Assembly: GCA_903868795.1 (NCBI GenBank)
Contig: CAIPWR010000045.1
Coordinates: 1 to 42,747 of the forward strand
Direction: 5' to 3'
Length of the DNA stretch: 42,747 nucleotides
DNA from: an uncultured Spartobacteria bacterium
GTDB taxonomy: Bacteria; Verrucomicrobiota; Verrucomicrobiia; Chthoniobacterales; UBA6821
In this document: positions 1 to 11,975 of the stretch, in pieces
Position numbering within the stretch: position 1 is the first letter of the stretch
Layout of the letters: each line of letters opens with the position of its first letter
The notes under the pieces: model-generated
What the model was told of the DNA's origin: nothing
The model's database searches: none
Seen by the model: only the letters and a program-made list of their open reading frames with translations
Translations under genes and position numbers: made by a program

Positions 1-1
1 T

Positions 2-1953
<1,952 letters not shown>

Positions 1954-2041
1954 TTAAAAATAGGGGGATGGTTCTTATTGGTCGCTGTTGGCTTTATCTT
2001 TCCTGATCATCAGCGTCAATAACGGGTCTCCCCAAAGACAA

Positions 2042-2071
2042 AAAAGGCGGAGACCGAGGTCTCCGCCTTTT
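2042..2071 (-). terminator. Intrinsic terminator after the first PII gene
   Basis: Near-perfect inverted arms of 14 bases (AAAAGGCGGAGACC and its complement) around a 2-base centre, with A and T tracts at the ends. It sits 38 bp past the stop of the first PII gene and before the second. The symmetry allows termination from either side, but the genes on both sides read on the minus strand. Confidence 0.85.
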
Positions 2072-2109
2072 CGTGCTTAGTGCCGTGATCCTCTGATCAG
2101 TCCGTCTGA

Positions 2110-4066
<1,957 letters not shown>

Positions 4067-4116
4067 TGGGTTGGTGTTGTTTTGTGGCGCCCGTTAAGGA
4101 GCGGTAGGGATGGATA

Positions 4117-4134
4117 AGCAACCTCCGTGCCAAC
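4117..4134 (-). promoter_or_regulatory. Sigma-54 (-24/-12) promoter of amt
   Basis: On the minus strand the bases read TTGGCACGGAGGTTGC, matching the RpoN consensus TGGCACG-N4-TTGC with the required 10 bases between the invariant GG and GC. It would start transcription about 12 bases further on, leaving a 5' UTR of roughly 40 bases before the amt ATG at 4066. The remaining upstream bases (4135-4350) hold no gene; I saw no clear NtrC enhancer pair there. Confidence 0.85.
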
Positions 4135-4350
4135 ATTTGCTGACTTGCTCTTTTCAGTTTTGGCGGCAGTGCCACTCAGTCGCCGTATGATGGAGATAGG
4201 GGTTCCATCGCGTGCCTTCCCAAAACTGAAAATCCCTTCGCCATAAGAGAGATACAAGATTTTCAAAGAACAACTGTCTATTTTTGACCTCTTTTTAGAA
4301 AAATTAGATTTTTGGCTATTTTTGGCCACCTGAAAGGAGCGCGAGGTTTC

Positions 4351-5094
4351 CTAAAGCAGTTCCTTAAGTCGCGCGGCGGCGCTCCTGCCGATCACAAGTG
4401 GTTCAGGAACTCCCTCAAAGAAAAGCTCGGTCTCGTCGCGGGAAACCCACTTTGTTTTCTGCAGAGCGGATAGGCGAATGATATGTGAACGACCAATCCG
4501 GTAAAAGCCCTCCTCCGAGAGCAACGACCCCCATTCGGCCAGGCTCCTACGGAAGACAGCTGCCGTCCCTACGCCCCTCATCATGACACGGCTGTAGTTC
4601 TGCATTCCCTCGATCCATCGAATCGACTCCAGAGGGACGACGTGCATTTCCTTGTTCCTGACAACCGGAGCCGGGATCAACGTCTCTTGATCGCTCGGTG
4701 TGGCCTTTTCCACAACGCTGCCATGCTGTTTCAGGAACCGCTCCACCGTTTTCTCCAGACGGCCGGGAGCGACCGGCTTCACAAGATAATCGAGCACGCC
4801 GAACTCAAAGGCTTGTGCGGCGTACTCCTCATGCGCCGTCACGAAGATCACCTGTGTCGTTTTTGGGATACAGGGAAGGAGTTGCATTCCTGTTCCCCCA
4901 GGCATCTCCACATCCAGGAAGATCAGGTCAGGAACCTGAACACCCTCCCTCTGGAGAAATGCCTTGGCCATGGAGACGCTCTGCATTGACCCAATCACCT
5001 GGAGCATCGGATGCTCTGCAAGGAGCTGGGTCAACCGCTGGTTTGCGGCCGACTCATCATCCACGAGCAGGGCTGTGAAGCGCGTGTGCAGCAT
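4351..5094 (-). CDS. LytTR-family response regulator
   Basis: A 247-residue response regulator. The receiver domain spans residues 6-120, with acidic residues in LLVDDE, phosphoacceptor Asp61 in LIFLDVEMPGG, Thr in VIFVTAHEEY and Lys in LVKPV. A LytTR DNA-binding domain follows from about residue 145, with EGMQNYSRV and FYRIGRSHIIRLSAL. The frame is open to 5136, but ATG 5094 lies 13 bases after the kinase stop and gives a normal receiver start. It forms an operon with the LytS-like kinase at 5108-6223 and lies next to the exosortase operon. LytTR regulators bind short direct repeats; sites of that kind precede the exosortase and PEP-CTERM genes in this window, which makes this protein a candidate activator. 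Confidence 0.92.
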   Translation of the reverse strand: MLHTRFTALLVDDESAANQRLTQLLAEHPMLQVIGSMQSVSMAKAFLQREGVQVPDLIFLDVEMPGGTGMQLLPCIPKTTQVIFVTAHEEYAAQAFEFGVLDYLVKPVAPGRLEKTVERFLKQHGSVVEKATPSDQETLIPAPVVRNKEMHVVPLESIRWIEGMQNYSRVMMRGVGTAAVFRRSLAEWGSLLSEEGFYRIGRSHIIRLSALQKTKWVSRDETELFFEGVPEPLVIGRSAAARLKELL

Positions 5095-5107
5095 TGGGGG
5101 GGAGAAA

Positions 5108-6223
5108 TCAGGTTGCTTCGATGGCTTGTTTCTCAATGGTTGCCACGTCCTGAATGGGAACCCGGATCTCGACCTTTACCCATGCGGGCTCCTTCTTGAT
5201 CTGGAGAGTAGAACCCACCCCGAGCAGTAGGACGAGGCGCTTGCGCAGATTCGTCAGGCCCGTACCCAGGAATTGCAGACCCCCGGGTTGCTCAGGTTCC
5301 TTCCGTTGTTCAGGGCGCCATCGGCCCGTATTGGCGACCGAAATCAAGAGAGAGCACTCCTCCCCCTCACGAACCACTACTGCCTTAACCTCCACACGCA
5401 GCGGCATCGCACTTGTGAGCGGTCCGTACTTGAAGGCATTCTCCAGCAAGGGCTGAATCAACATGGGGGGTACCAGAAGAGATCTGGCAGCTATGTCGCA
5501 TTCGATGGAGCATTCCAGGTCGGCTCCGAAACGAATCCGCTGAACGGCGAGATAATCCTCCAGAGCCCCCAGCTCCCGATCTAGCGGCTCCAGATTTTGA
5601 GAATCGGCAAGCGAGAAGCGGAGATAATCCGCCAAGTGCTGGGTCATCTTCTGGGCCTCCTGATTCTGTTCCTTGGCCAGAAGAGTATTGAGAGAGTTGA
5701 ACAGGAAGTGAGGATTGAGCTGGGCCTTGAGCTGCTTTAGCTCGCTCTCCCGGGCCGCTCCACGTGCAAACTCCACTGCCAATGCCTGCTCATGAGATTC
5801 CTCCATCTTCTCAAGTCCGAAATAAATCCCGTCCCAAAAAAAGAACATCACGAACCTGACCATTCCCATGCGCAAAAACTGATTTTCTTCCAGAGAATCA
5901 TGGATGTGTAGCAAGCTCGGGGCATACATCCAGAAGAGCGTACCGATCAGCCATGCCATCAGAGTGAGCACAATGATCAGCATCACCTTCTGCCAGGAGC
6001 GGCTCTTTGCCACTAAAGGTAATTGATAGCATCGGCTCAGGCCATAGGTGAGGATGAAGCCGGTACCGACCCGCGAGGTCACCGTCTGCCAAGCAGACTC
6101 CATCGGGTGAAAGGTCTTGATGAGAATCATCATCACCAGACCAATCGCTAGCCAGAAGGCAATCTGGAAGAACCAGAAGTTCCACTTGATCCTTCCTCCA
6201 TCAGTGGCGTGGATTTTAGGCAT
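5108..6223 (-). CDS. LytS-type sensor histidine kinase
   Basis: A 371-residue membrane kinase of the His_kinase (PF06580) family. About four hydrophobic segments lie near residues 16-36, 50-70, 79-102 and 121-137, with little extracytoplasmic loop. A short coiled stretch follows, then the H-box LNPHFLFNSLN with His172, an N-box-like VPPMLIQPLLENAFKYG, and GTGLTNLRKRL near the end. It is translated just before its LytTR partner. The membrane-embedded sensor suggests a signal in or at the inner membrane; the ligand cannot be told from sequence. Confidence 0.92.
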   Translation of the reverse strand: MPKIHATDGGRIKWNFWFFQIAFWLAIGLVMMILIKTFHPMESAWQTVTSRVGTGFILTYGLSRCYQLPLVAKSRSWQKVMLIIVLTLMAWLIGTLFWMYAPSLLHIHDSLEENQFLRMGMVRFVMFFFWDGIYFGLEKMEESHEQALAVEFARGAARESELKQLKAQLNPHFLFNSLNTLLAKEQNQEAQKMTQHLADYLRFSLADSQNLEPLDRELGALEDYLAVQRIRFGADLECSIECDIAARSLLVPPMLIQPLLENAFKYGPLTSAMPLRVEVKAVVVREGEECSLLISVANTGRWRPEQRKEPEQPGGLQFLGTGLTNLRKRLVLLLGVGSTLQIKKEPAWVKVEIRVPIQDVATIEKQAIEAT

Positions 6224-6258
6224 CGATTGAAAAACTCTCCATGAAGAAGGCTACAGCA

Positions 6259-6301
6259 AGCGGCGGAACAAACCAGACGAGAAACGTCCGCGTCTGCCGC
6301 T
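6259..6301. other. Imperfect hairpin between exosortase and kinase genes
   Basis: Arms AGCGG/CCGCT and CAGACG/CGTCTG are separated by an internal bulge. The hairpin lies after the exosortase stop and before the kinase start, both on the minus strand. No U-tract follows, so it is at best a weak terminator or an mRNA-stability structure. Confidence 0.3.
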
Positions 6302-6363
6302 CAGAGCATCCTGAATAGGAGTGATATCTGCTTCTATGGTGAAAAGATGTCCGCGCAGAGCAA

Positions 6364-8028
6364 TCACTCCTGTTTGACAAACTGTTCGGCAAGAAGCTTA
6401 CGGACTTGATGAAAGAGACTCGTCACCTGAGCGAGTTGCTTCGAGTCGAGTCCTCCCTGGGTAGTGACAAGAAGTTGGATCCGGTAGTTGATAGATCCTG
6501 GTGAATCATTCTCCGGGTCACTAAGCCTGTGCATGAGTCGCTCCGGAAGCCCTCCCTCGAAGGCCCTTCCTTGGGAATCATAGACTGCCCGCCTGCCTGA
6601 TTCATCAAGCCACTTCCCTCCCTCGTTCACCGTGCTGTAGAAGAGTGTTCCCTTCAGACCATCCTCTTTTGAGAGGATAACCTTCATTTCAGGAACGCTC
6701 TGGGGCCCTTCCCCGTCATGCTGGAGCTTGCTCTCCTCGACTATCCAGCCTGCTCCCCTGTAGCAAATCCGCACGTCATGATAATCGAAGAAGGGGTAAT
6801 CGAGCGAGACCGTCGCAACGAGACCTTTTGTTTCATACCGCCAGATATGCGAGTAGACACCATCCTCGAAAGCCGTCTTCTTGGGCATCGGGTTGAGATC
6901 AGAGTGGAGAATCCAGCCCTCAATATCAGTAGGGAGGGAGAATCTTGCGGATCCATTCATTCCGGTTGGGTTAATGCGTCGCTCGTGCACCGCCTTGGCG
7001 GAAAAGTGCCAGCATTGGTAAAGCTGCCCCAAGCAGAGCACGGCGAGGTATCCGGCGATAACCCGTAGGATTGGTGAAAATGAGTGGCCAGCCAGCAACT
7101 CCTTCATGGAGAGGGCTCCGGAGGATTGCGAAGGGAGCGCAGCAGGGACACTTCCACCCTTGGCGCCGGAGAGTTTTGCCAGCAGGGCATCCGCAGCGAC
7201 GATGAAGACCAGATACGAGGCGGTCAGCACCAGTCCGAGCGTCTCGTGACGCCATCCGGAGAAGAGATCGATGCGGAAGTTGAAAAGCAGCCACGCACCC
7301 GAAGTGATGCGGATGAGGTTACCGAAGAGAACACACCCGATGGTCATCACATAGAGCGGCAGGAGGAAGAGGAGGGAACGCCGGCGCCAGAGCACATAGA
7401 AGACACAGGCCGCCGTCATGAAGAGCACCGAGTTGATTCCGCTGCAGGCTTCCTCCACAAGCAGGCGCTGGCCGGGGATTTCCAGAATGTTCCCGGTGCG
7501 CAGGTGAGGAATGGCGAGCAGATCGAGAACCCTGCTGCTGCCGGCCACAGCCCACTGCTGGAGAGCGAGGGCAAGCCGCGCATCGAGCTTGAGGGGAGGT
7601 GGGATCACCGTGAAGAGCATGATCCACGCCGGCGTCAGGGCGCGGGCAAGTGGTTGTCCACCGAGCCACCATGCCGTCCCTGCCAGTGCTATGAGAACGG
7701 CCCCGACACCCAACCATGGCGACCAGAGCCATGTCGCAAACGTGAGGAGTGCTAGGGCTAAAAGCGTCAGGCTTGCCGTGATCCAGGACGTGCCTTCCAC
7801 GAGGGGACGAGGCACCTCCCTGGCGCCGCGCCACGCAAGGAACGCCGCGCCGAGCAGCGACAGCGGGAAGAACTGGTGAACCTCATACCTCCAGAGATTC
7901 GCGAAGAACTTGAAAAGCAACGGCCCGAACCCGATCAGGAACAGCGTCGGCAACACCCAGAAGGGGAGCTGTTTGAAACGATCGGGGTTGAGCGACTTCC
8001 GCGAGGGTTGGGATTCTGCTGTGCTCAT
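6364..8028 (-). CDS. Exosortase fused to an EpsI-like domain
   Basis: A 554-residue membrane transpeptidase. Residues 20-285 form the multi-helix exosortase domain with the expected catalytic triad: Cys195 in VEEACSGINS, Arg240 in GNLIRIT and His261 in GWRHETLG. Residues about 310-554 form an EpsI-like extracytoplasmic domain anchored by one hydrophobic segment. Exosortases recognise the C-terminal PEP-CTERM signal, cut it and hand the protein on for surface attachment; three substrates are encoded at 11976, 18065 and 25316. The start codon shares one base with the stop of the upstream TPR-like gene (TGATG), so the two are probably co-translated. EpsI is often a separate protein; the fused form is seen in some lineages. 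Confidence 0.93.
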   Translation of the reverse strand: MSTAESQPSRKSLNPDRFKQLPFWVLPTLFLIGFGPLLFKFFANLWRYEVHQFFPLSLLGAAFLAWRGAREVPRPLVEGTSWITASLTLLALALLTFATWLWSPWLGVGAVLIALAGTAWWLGGQPLARALTPAWIMLFTVIPPPLKLDARLALALQQWAVAGSSRVLDLLAIPHLRTGNILEIPGQRLLVEEACSGINSVLFMTAACVFYVLWRRRSLLFLLPLYVMTIGCVLFGNLIRITSGAWLLFNFRIDLFSGWRHETLGLVLTASYLVFIVAADALLAKLSGAKGGSVPAALPSQSSGALSMKELLAGHSFSPILRVIAGYLAVLCLGQLYQCWHFSAKAVHERRINPTGMNGSARFSLPTDIEGWILHSDLNPMPKKTAFEDGVYSHIWRYETKGLVATVSLDYPFFDYHDVRICYRGAGWIVEESKLQHDGEGPQSVPEMKVILSKEDGLKGTLFYSTVNEGGKWLDESGRRAVYDSQGRAFEGGLPERLMHRLSDPENDSPGSINYRIQLLVTTQGGLDSKQLAQVTSLFHQVRKLLAEQFVKQE

Positions 8029-9986
8029 CAGTGAGGAGTCGGGCTGTTGGTGGCGGAGTGAGTTTCTGACGAAGTGGAGCCCTTTGGACCTGCTGGCACA
8101 GCATCTTTCACCCCACTTTTTTCCGTATTCGCTGCCGCAAATGCCTCCTTGAGCAACGCAGATTCCTGCAAACTCAGGAGATCCATCCTGCCGCCAGAAA
8201 GCAGGCCTGCTGCTTTTTTCTGATCACCATAGGCAGCCATTGCCATCGCCAGTACCGCCATTTGGTCGGGGGGAAGCCTCATTGCATCGACATCGGTCTC
8301 GATATTTTCCATAACCCCCAGAGCTTTGGCACTTTCTCCGCTCTTCATGAGGGCCAGGGCTTCGGTGACACGGAAGGCAAATTCATTCGGATTCGCCTCC
8401 ATGCGACTCTTCACTTTCCCAAGATCAACCTGCTGATTCATCAGCAGGCGCGTGTGATCCAGATCATCCTCGAGAGCAAGACTCCCCGCCAGCGAAGGTG
8501 AGGCGGAGGCCAGCTCCAGAACCCTCAGCAGCTTCGCCGAATCACGCTGACTCCTGATTCCCTGCTTCACCGCGGTGAGCGTCGCCTGTGCCTTGGCCGG
8601 ATCAGCCAGCAACATTGCATACCCCTTCTCGAAGAGCTCCTGCTCTCCGTCCGCACTCAGGATAATCAGTGTCTGCAAGCGCTCGGGATCACCGGTGCCG
8701 TGAACCACATGATCCTCATAGGCTTTCTGGAAGGCCTCCTCACCCTTCGCGCTCTCCCCACTCCTCTTGAGTTCTTCCGCGCGGAAGAGATCCCTGAGAT
8801 GGGGGGGGAGAGGATTGGAGGGGAGCGAGAGAGCCGCCAGCAACTCCGCATCACGACCGGTTATCCGCATCACCTGCATCCAGAGAGTGAAGGCCTGGAC
8901 ATTCTTGAGGGCCTCCTCGCTCGTGATCAGTCCGGCGGCGGTCGTCGGATCCCGCAGCTCCATCAGCAAGCGCATTGCGGCCAACCGCTGCTCGAGCGGT
9001 GCGGATTTGACGCGGGTGATCATGGCCGCGACAACCGCTCCCTTCTGTGCGGGGTCGGCTTGGATGGAGGCGGCATCGGAAAAGAGAAGGAGTTCCGGAG
9101 TCACTTTCGGGTGTTCGCGGAGCTTCCTGATCCACGCCGTGCTCTCGGCGGTCGGAACCACTCCCGATCGCAACGCCATGGCCAGCGATTCGGGGCCAAG
9201 CGGCGTCTCACGACTGCCGAGTTCCCGGAGAAGAACCAGCACCTCGGCGCGGTTCTTCGCCAGCTGATCGGGGGAAGCCGCCCCCATCCGGGTCATCAGC
9301 AGCTGGACCAGATCCCTCCGGGCCATATCGCCCGGATGATTCTTATCACTGGCGTCCTCCTGAATAGCGACACGGAGCTGCTCTGCCGCTGCGTCGGGCT
9401 GCTTTCGAAGTGAGAGCAGATCGGCACGGACCAGATGTCCAAGCAGGGGATTGTTCTTCGAGGCTGCCTCGGCAAGTCGATCTGCCAGCGCCGGATCACC
9501 CTGCCGCTCAGCCGTCACCGCATAGGGGCGAAGATCCGCCAGGGACATCTTGCCACTGCGGGCCAGCTGACTGTAGGCGGAGAGACTCTCGCTGGATTCA
9601 CCCTGGACCTGCATCAGACGGGCTTGCAGACGGAGCGCCACGGGATTCGACGGAAAGAGTCTCAGGGCGGTCTCCAGACTCATCCGGGCCTCCTTCACCT
9701 TATTCTCCTGCAGATAGGAGAGGGCCATGGTGGTCAAGCGTTGTGACTGCACCTTACGCAGCTGACGATAGCCGTAATAAAGACCGCTCAGCGTTATGAG
9801 GATCACCAGAACGATCAGCAACGTACGTCGCCAGTGGATCAGCCACTGCGGCTTCTTCCAAGGCTCTTTAGGAACGGAGGGAGTGCTGCCCCGGACGCTG
9901 CGGGAAGAGCTCCATCCCCTGCTACTGCGGCGACGCCCCGATGAGGAAGAGGACGAGGAGTCGGATGAAGAGGGCTCGGAAGACAT
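8028..9986 (-). CDS. Membrane-anchored TPR-like protein of the exosortase operon
   Basis: A protein of 652 residues from ATG 9986; an earlier in-frame ATG at 10028 would add 14 atypical residues and run into the conserved upstream module. The first 45 residues are very rich in Ser and Arg. One hydrophobic segment follows (LLIVLVILITLSGLYYGY), then a long Ala/Leu-rich helical region with TPR-like pairs, for example ALSYLQENKVKEARMSLETA followed by LFPSNPVALRLQARL. Topology is probably cytoplasmic N-terminus with a large periplasmic helical domain. Partner unknown; overlap with the exosortase gene suggests a scaffold or handling role for PEP-CTERM proteins. The exact function is not recognised. 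Confidence 0.8.
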   Translation of the reverse strand: MSSEPSSSDSSSSSSSGRRRSSRGWSSSRSVRGSTPSVPKEPWKKPQWLIHWRRTLLIVLVILITLSGLYYGYRQLRKVQSQRLTTMALSYLQENKVKEARMSLETALRLFPSNPVALRLQARLMQVQGESSESLSAYSQLARSGKMSLADLRPYAVTAERQGDPALADRLAEAASKNNPLLGHLVRADLLSLRKQPDAAAEQLRVAIQEDASDKNHPGDMARRDLVQLLMTRMGAASPDQLAKNRAEVLVLLRELGSRETPLGPESLAMALRSGVVPTAESTAWIRKLREHPKVTPELLLFSDAASIQADPAQKGAVVAAMITRVKSAPLEQRLAAMRLLMELRDPTTAAGLITSEEALKNVQAFTLWMQVMRITGRDAELLAALSLPSNPLPPHLRDLFRAEELKRSGESAKGEEAFQKAYEDHVVHGTGDPERLQTLIILSADGEQELFEKGYAMLLADPAKAQATLTAVKQGIRSQRDSAKLLRVLELASASPSLAGSLALEDDLDHTRLLMNQQVDLGKVKSRMEANPNEFAFRVTEALALMKSGESAKALGVMENIETDVDAMRLPPDQMAVLAMAMAAYGDQKKAAGLLSGGRMDLLSLQESALLKEAFAAANTEKSGVKDAVPAGPKGSTSSETHSATNSPTPH

Positions 9987-10001
9987 GACCGTAGAAAATT
10001 T

Positions 10002-10065
10002 AACCGAAACCAACCACCGGAGGACCAAAATGTGACGAATCGGGCAAAAACGGTGACGAACTGGT
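10002..10065 (-). promoter_or_regulatory. Shared PEP-CTERM/exosortase upstream module, site A (exosortase operon)
   Basis: On the minus strand two half-sites, CCAGTTCGTCA and CCGATTCGTCA, lie 21 bp apart. TTTCGGTT follows exactly 25 bases after the second TTCGT core. The same design precedes the three PEP-CTERM genes. The half-site CCAGTTCGT fits the LytTR consensus (T/A)(A/C)(C/A)GTTN(A/G)(T/G) except at its first base, and the ~21 bp repeat spacing is typical of LytTR sites. The start codon of the TPR-like gene is 16 bases downstream. Confidence 0.6.
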
Positions 10066-10375
10066 CAGGAGGGGTAAAAAAGGCTCTCAGGCGGAAGACT
10101 GTGAGACCGTTAGGGAAGCGCTGATTAAACCCGAACTCCGAAATTGAAAGAGATGAGTTGGTGCAAGATGTTGGCCAATAGGAGTTGCGGAAATTCGAGG
10201 TTGTATCGATTGATACAGACGAGAATTGACAAGACTTCTATGTGTTCAAGAGATTGCATCAAACCCCTCAAGTCAATTTCGGAGTCCGGGTTAAACCCAA
10301 AAAATGCATTTGATGTTGGAAGCCTGCACCAGATACGACGATCGATATTTCCAAGAGCAGAGATACCCAAAGAAT
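10066..10375. other. Gap with a diverged repeat and a doubtful 81-codon frame
   Basis: Bases 10081-10116 are a diverged copy of the CTGTTAGG-type repeat described at 14912. A minus-strand frame at 10125-10370 would encode 81 residues with an amphipathic stretch (SEIDLRGLMQSLEHIEVL) and a leucine-rich end, in a more AT-rich stretch. I recognise no family and see no start signal, so it is not called as a gene; it may be a relic. Confidence 0.3.
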
Positions 10376-10734
10376 GGCTCTCCGCTATTTGGAGTGGGTT
10401 GATGAGGGGATACCCTACTGGAGGACTCGGAGCCCGTTTTCGCCAGAAGAGGAGAAGGGGAAGGTATTTATCTGGAACTCAAGAACTCAGGAAGGGTGAA
10501 GAGGCATGAGGCCAAACCCCAACCCGTGGCCGGGTTTTTCGGCTCGATGCCTGTGTTATTCTCTCTTGTAGAGACCCTCTCTATCTGGCCACACGACTTT
10601 CCAGGGGTCGGATTCTATGTCCAAGGTTCAATCAACCCTCTTATCTCCCTCATTTCTTGAGTTCTTGAGTTCCAGATTCATTTCGCGCCTGCTTTGTCTC
10701 CACCCACTAGAAACAGCGAGATACCCAAAGAATT
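10360..10734 (+). repeat. ~340 bp element, copy 1, flanked by 16 bp direct repeats
   Basis: Bases 10376-10718 recur in inverted orientation at 26388-26721 with roughly 93-95% identity by eye. Copy 1 is bracketed by the direct repeat GAGATACCCAAAGAAT at 10360-10375 and 10719-10734, as an insertion duplication would be. Within it, GGAACTCAAGAACTCAGGAA near 10470 and its near-complement near 10660 could pair into a long hairpin. No protein gene is evident inside and no matching terminal inverted repeats were found. A related fragment occurs near 41640-41735. Confidence 0.75.
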
Positions 10735-10762
10735 AATAGGAAACTCAGATGCAACGGCAGGG

Positions 10763-10816
10763 CGGCACCGTCCGCCGGGAGGCGGATGCCGCTAACCAAG
10801 TCCGTGGGAACCGACG
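10763..10816 (+). repeat. GGGA-loop hairpin repeats
   Basis: Two hairpins: one with arms GGCACCGTCCGCC/GGCGGATGCC (imperfect) around the loop GGGA at 10763-10790, and a decayed GTCCGT-GGGA-ACCGAC hairpin after it. Relatives lie at 16023-16100 and 21071-21285. Confidence 0.7.
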
Positions 10817-10838
10817 TGGAAGATTGCAGATCTCACTC

Positions 10839-11525
10839 TCACCAGAATCCCCACTGGCGTGTGGCACAAATGTAGAGACCGAGTCCCAGATTCGCGGCGG
10901 TATGGGCGACGACACAGGCCGCAAGGCTCTTGGTACGAATGGCCACCAGATTAAACAAGATGCCGGTCAGGAAAGCTGCGGGCCAGTCGGGAGGGGAATG
11001 AATCATGGTGAAGGCAACCACCACGGCCCAAAAACTGAATCGGGAACTGCTCCCGAAGGGTATCTTCGTGAAATCCTCGTTCACCAGGTAACGCAGCAGA
11101 AAGCCGCGCCAGAAAAGTTCCTCCACGAGCGGCACCACCAGCACAAGCCGGACAAAGCGGGCCGAAAGCATCCACGTCGTCAAACCCTCGACCACTCCGG
11201 GATTGAATCCATCAACTCGTTTTGGCTGATGGAACAGCTCCTGTGGCGCGACCCAGAGCCCCAGCACCACAAGTCCCACTACCGCGCCGACCAGCAGATT
11301 ACCCCCTGTGGTTTTGCTGAAATCATAGCTCCGCCGGAACCAGATCAATGCTCCGGCGCAGAGGATGCTCTGACCCGGATAGATCCAATACATCGGATCG
11401 AGAGCCACTCCACAGAACGTGTCGATCCTGAGGGCCTTGGCCGCGGAGACAGCAACCAGCCCTGCCATGAAAAGCACGAAGGGGAGTGTGTATGCGAGCA
11501 GTTCCCTGCGGGTGGTAGTCATCAT
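10839..11525 (-). CDS. CPBP-family intramembrane metalloprotease
   Basis: A 228-residue polytopic membrane protein with the Rce1/CPBP (PF02517) signature: EELFWR with Glu135, Glu136 and Arg140, then His176 in FTMIHSP, then His208 and Asn212 in AHTAANLGL. These are the metal and catalytic positions of the family. Six to seven hydrophobic segments are visible. CPBP proteins cleave membrane-bound substrates or serve immunity and anchoring roles. A subfamily of CAAX-protease-related proteins is associated with exosortase genomes, and this protein may belong to it given its neighbours; that is inference. It shares an upstream element with the TIGR03790-family gene at 22828. Confidence 0.85.
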   Translation of the reverse strand: MMTTTRRELLAYTLPFVLFMAGLVAVSAAKALRIDTFCGVALDPMYWIYPGQSILCAGALIWFRRSYDFSKTTGGNLLVGAVVGLVVLGLWVAPQELFHQPKRVDGFNPGVVEGLTTWMLSARFVRLVLVVPLVEELFWRGFLLRYLVNEDFTKIPFGSSSRFSFWAVVVAFTMIHSPPDWPAAFLTGILFNLVAIRTKSLAACVVAHTAANLGLGLYICATRQWGFW

Positions 11526-11804
11526 CTCTGGCTATCAGCCGACACTCGAAGAGAGAACTTTTTACGGTTCAGAGCGAGGATCACGGGGGTCATGGATGAA
11601 CCTTAACAGAAAACAGATTTCCCGGCACGATCCGCACAAAAAGCCCGCTCCGTGCGGGAAAAGGATGAAGTCCGAGTGTTCCCGCTGTGGCGCAGAGACG
11701 CAGCGGGGAATCAAGGGGGGAGAAGTGAGGCTGTTAGGCTGAAGGCTGTTAGGCTGTTAGGAAGATGCAGTCCCAAGTCGGTGGGATCGGACGCGGAGGA
11801 GGCA
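11526..11804. repeat. Mosaic repeat block upstream of the CPBP gene
   Basis: Bases 11670-11715 hold a hairpin-forming repeat whose arms TTCCCGCTG and CAGCGGGGAA recur near 15775 and in part near 13860. Bases 11725-11770 hold the CTGTTAGGCTGAAG repeat. Bases 11771-11804 are a decayed GTCCGTGGGAACGGAC hairpin. No gene is seen. Confidence 0.7.
11598..11640 (-). promoter_or_regulatory. Upstream element shared with the TIGR03790-family gene
   Basis: On the minus strand it reads CGTGCCGGGAAATCTG followed by TTTTCTGTTAAGGTTC. A close relative lies at 24584-24626, directly before the start of the TIGR03790-family gene. Both lie upstream of minus-strand genes, so a shared promoter is possible, but the distance to the CPBP start (about 70 bases) is larger. 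It could also be part of a dispersed repeat. Confidence 0.4.
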
Positions 11805-11870
11805 GCAGTCCGAGTTCTCCCGCAGGGGCGCAGAGGCGCGGAGATGGATCTTGAAGTAACTGACCAAAAC

Positions 11871-11909
11871 AAAAAACCCGCCTCCCTTTGCAGGAAGACG
11901 GGTTTCTTT
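11871..11909 (-). terminator. Intrinsic terminator of PEP-CTERM gene 1
   Basis: On the minus strand AAACCCGTCTTCC pairs with GGGAGGCGGGTTT across TGCAAA, and a T-tract follows. It lies about 65 bases after the stop. The whole tail, from 11805 to the stop codon at 11976, recurs at 16831-17010 and 24712-24903. Confidence 0.85.
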
Positions 11910-11975
11910 AGAGTCTTGGGATTGAACCTCAGACCTAGTGCCTAGAGACTAAACACCTAGAGTCTTTTCTCCCCG

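Noticed and set aside
11909-11975. GGTTCAATCCC in the PEP-CTERM 3' UTR, like a tRNA T-arm
   Set aside because: No acceptor, D or anticodon stems; the bases are not kept in the other tails (GGTTTCAACCCC or other forms).
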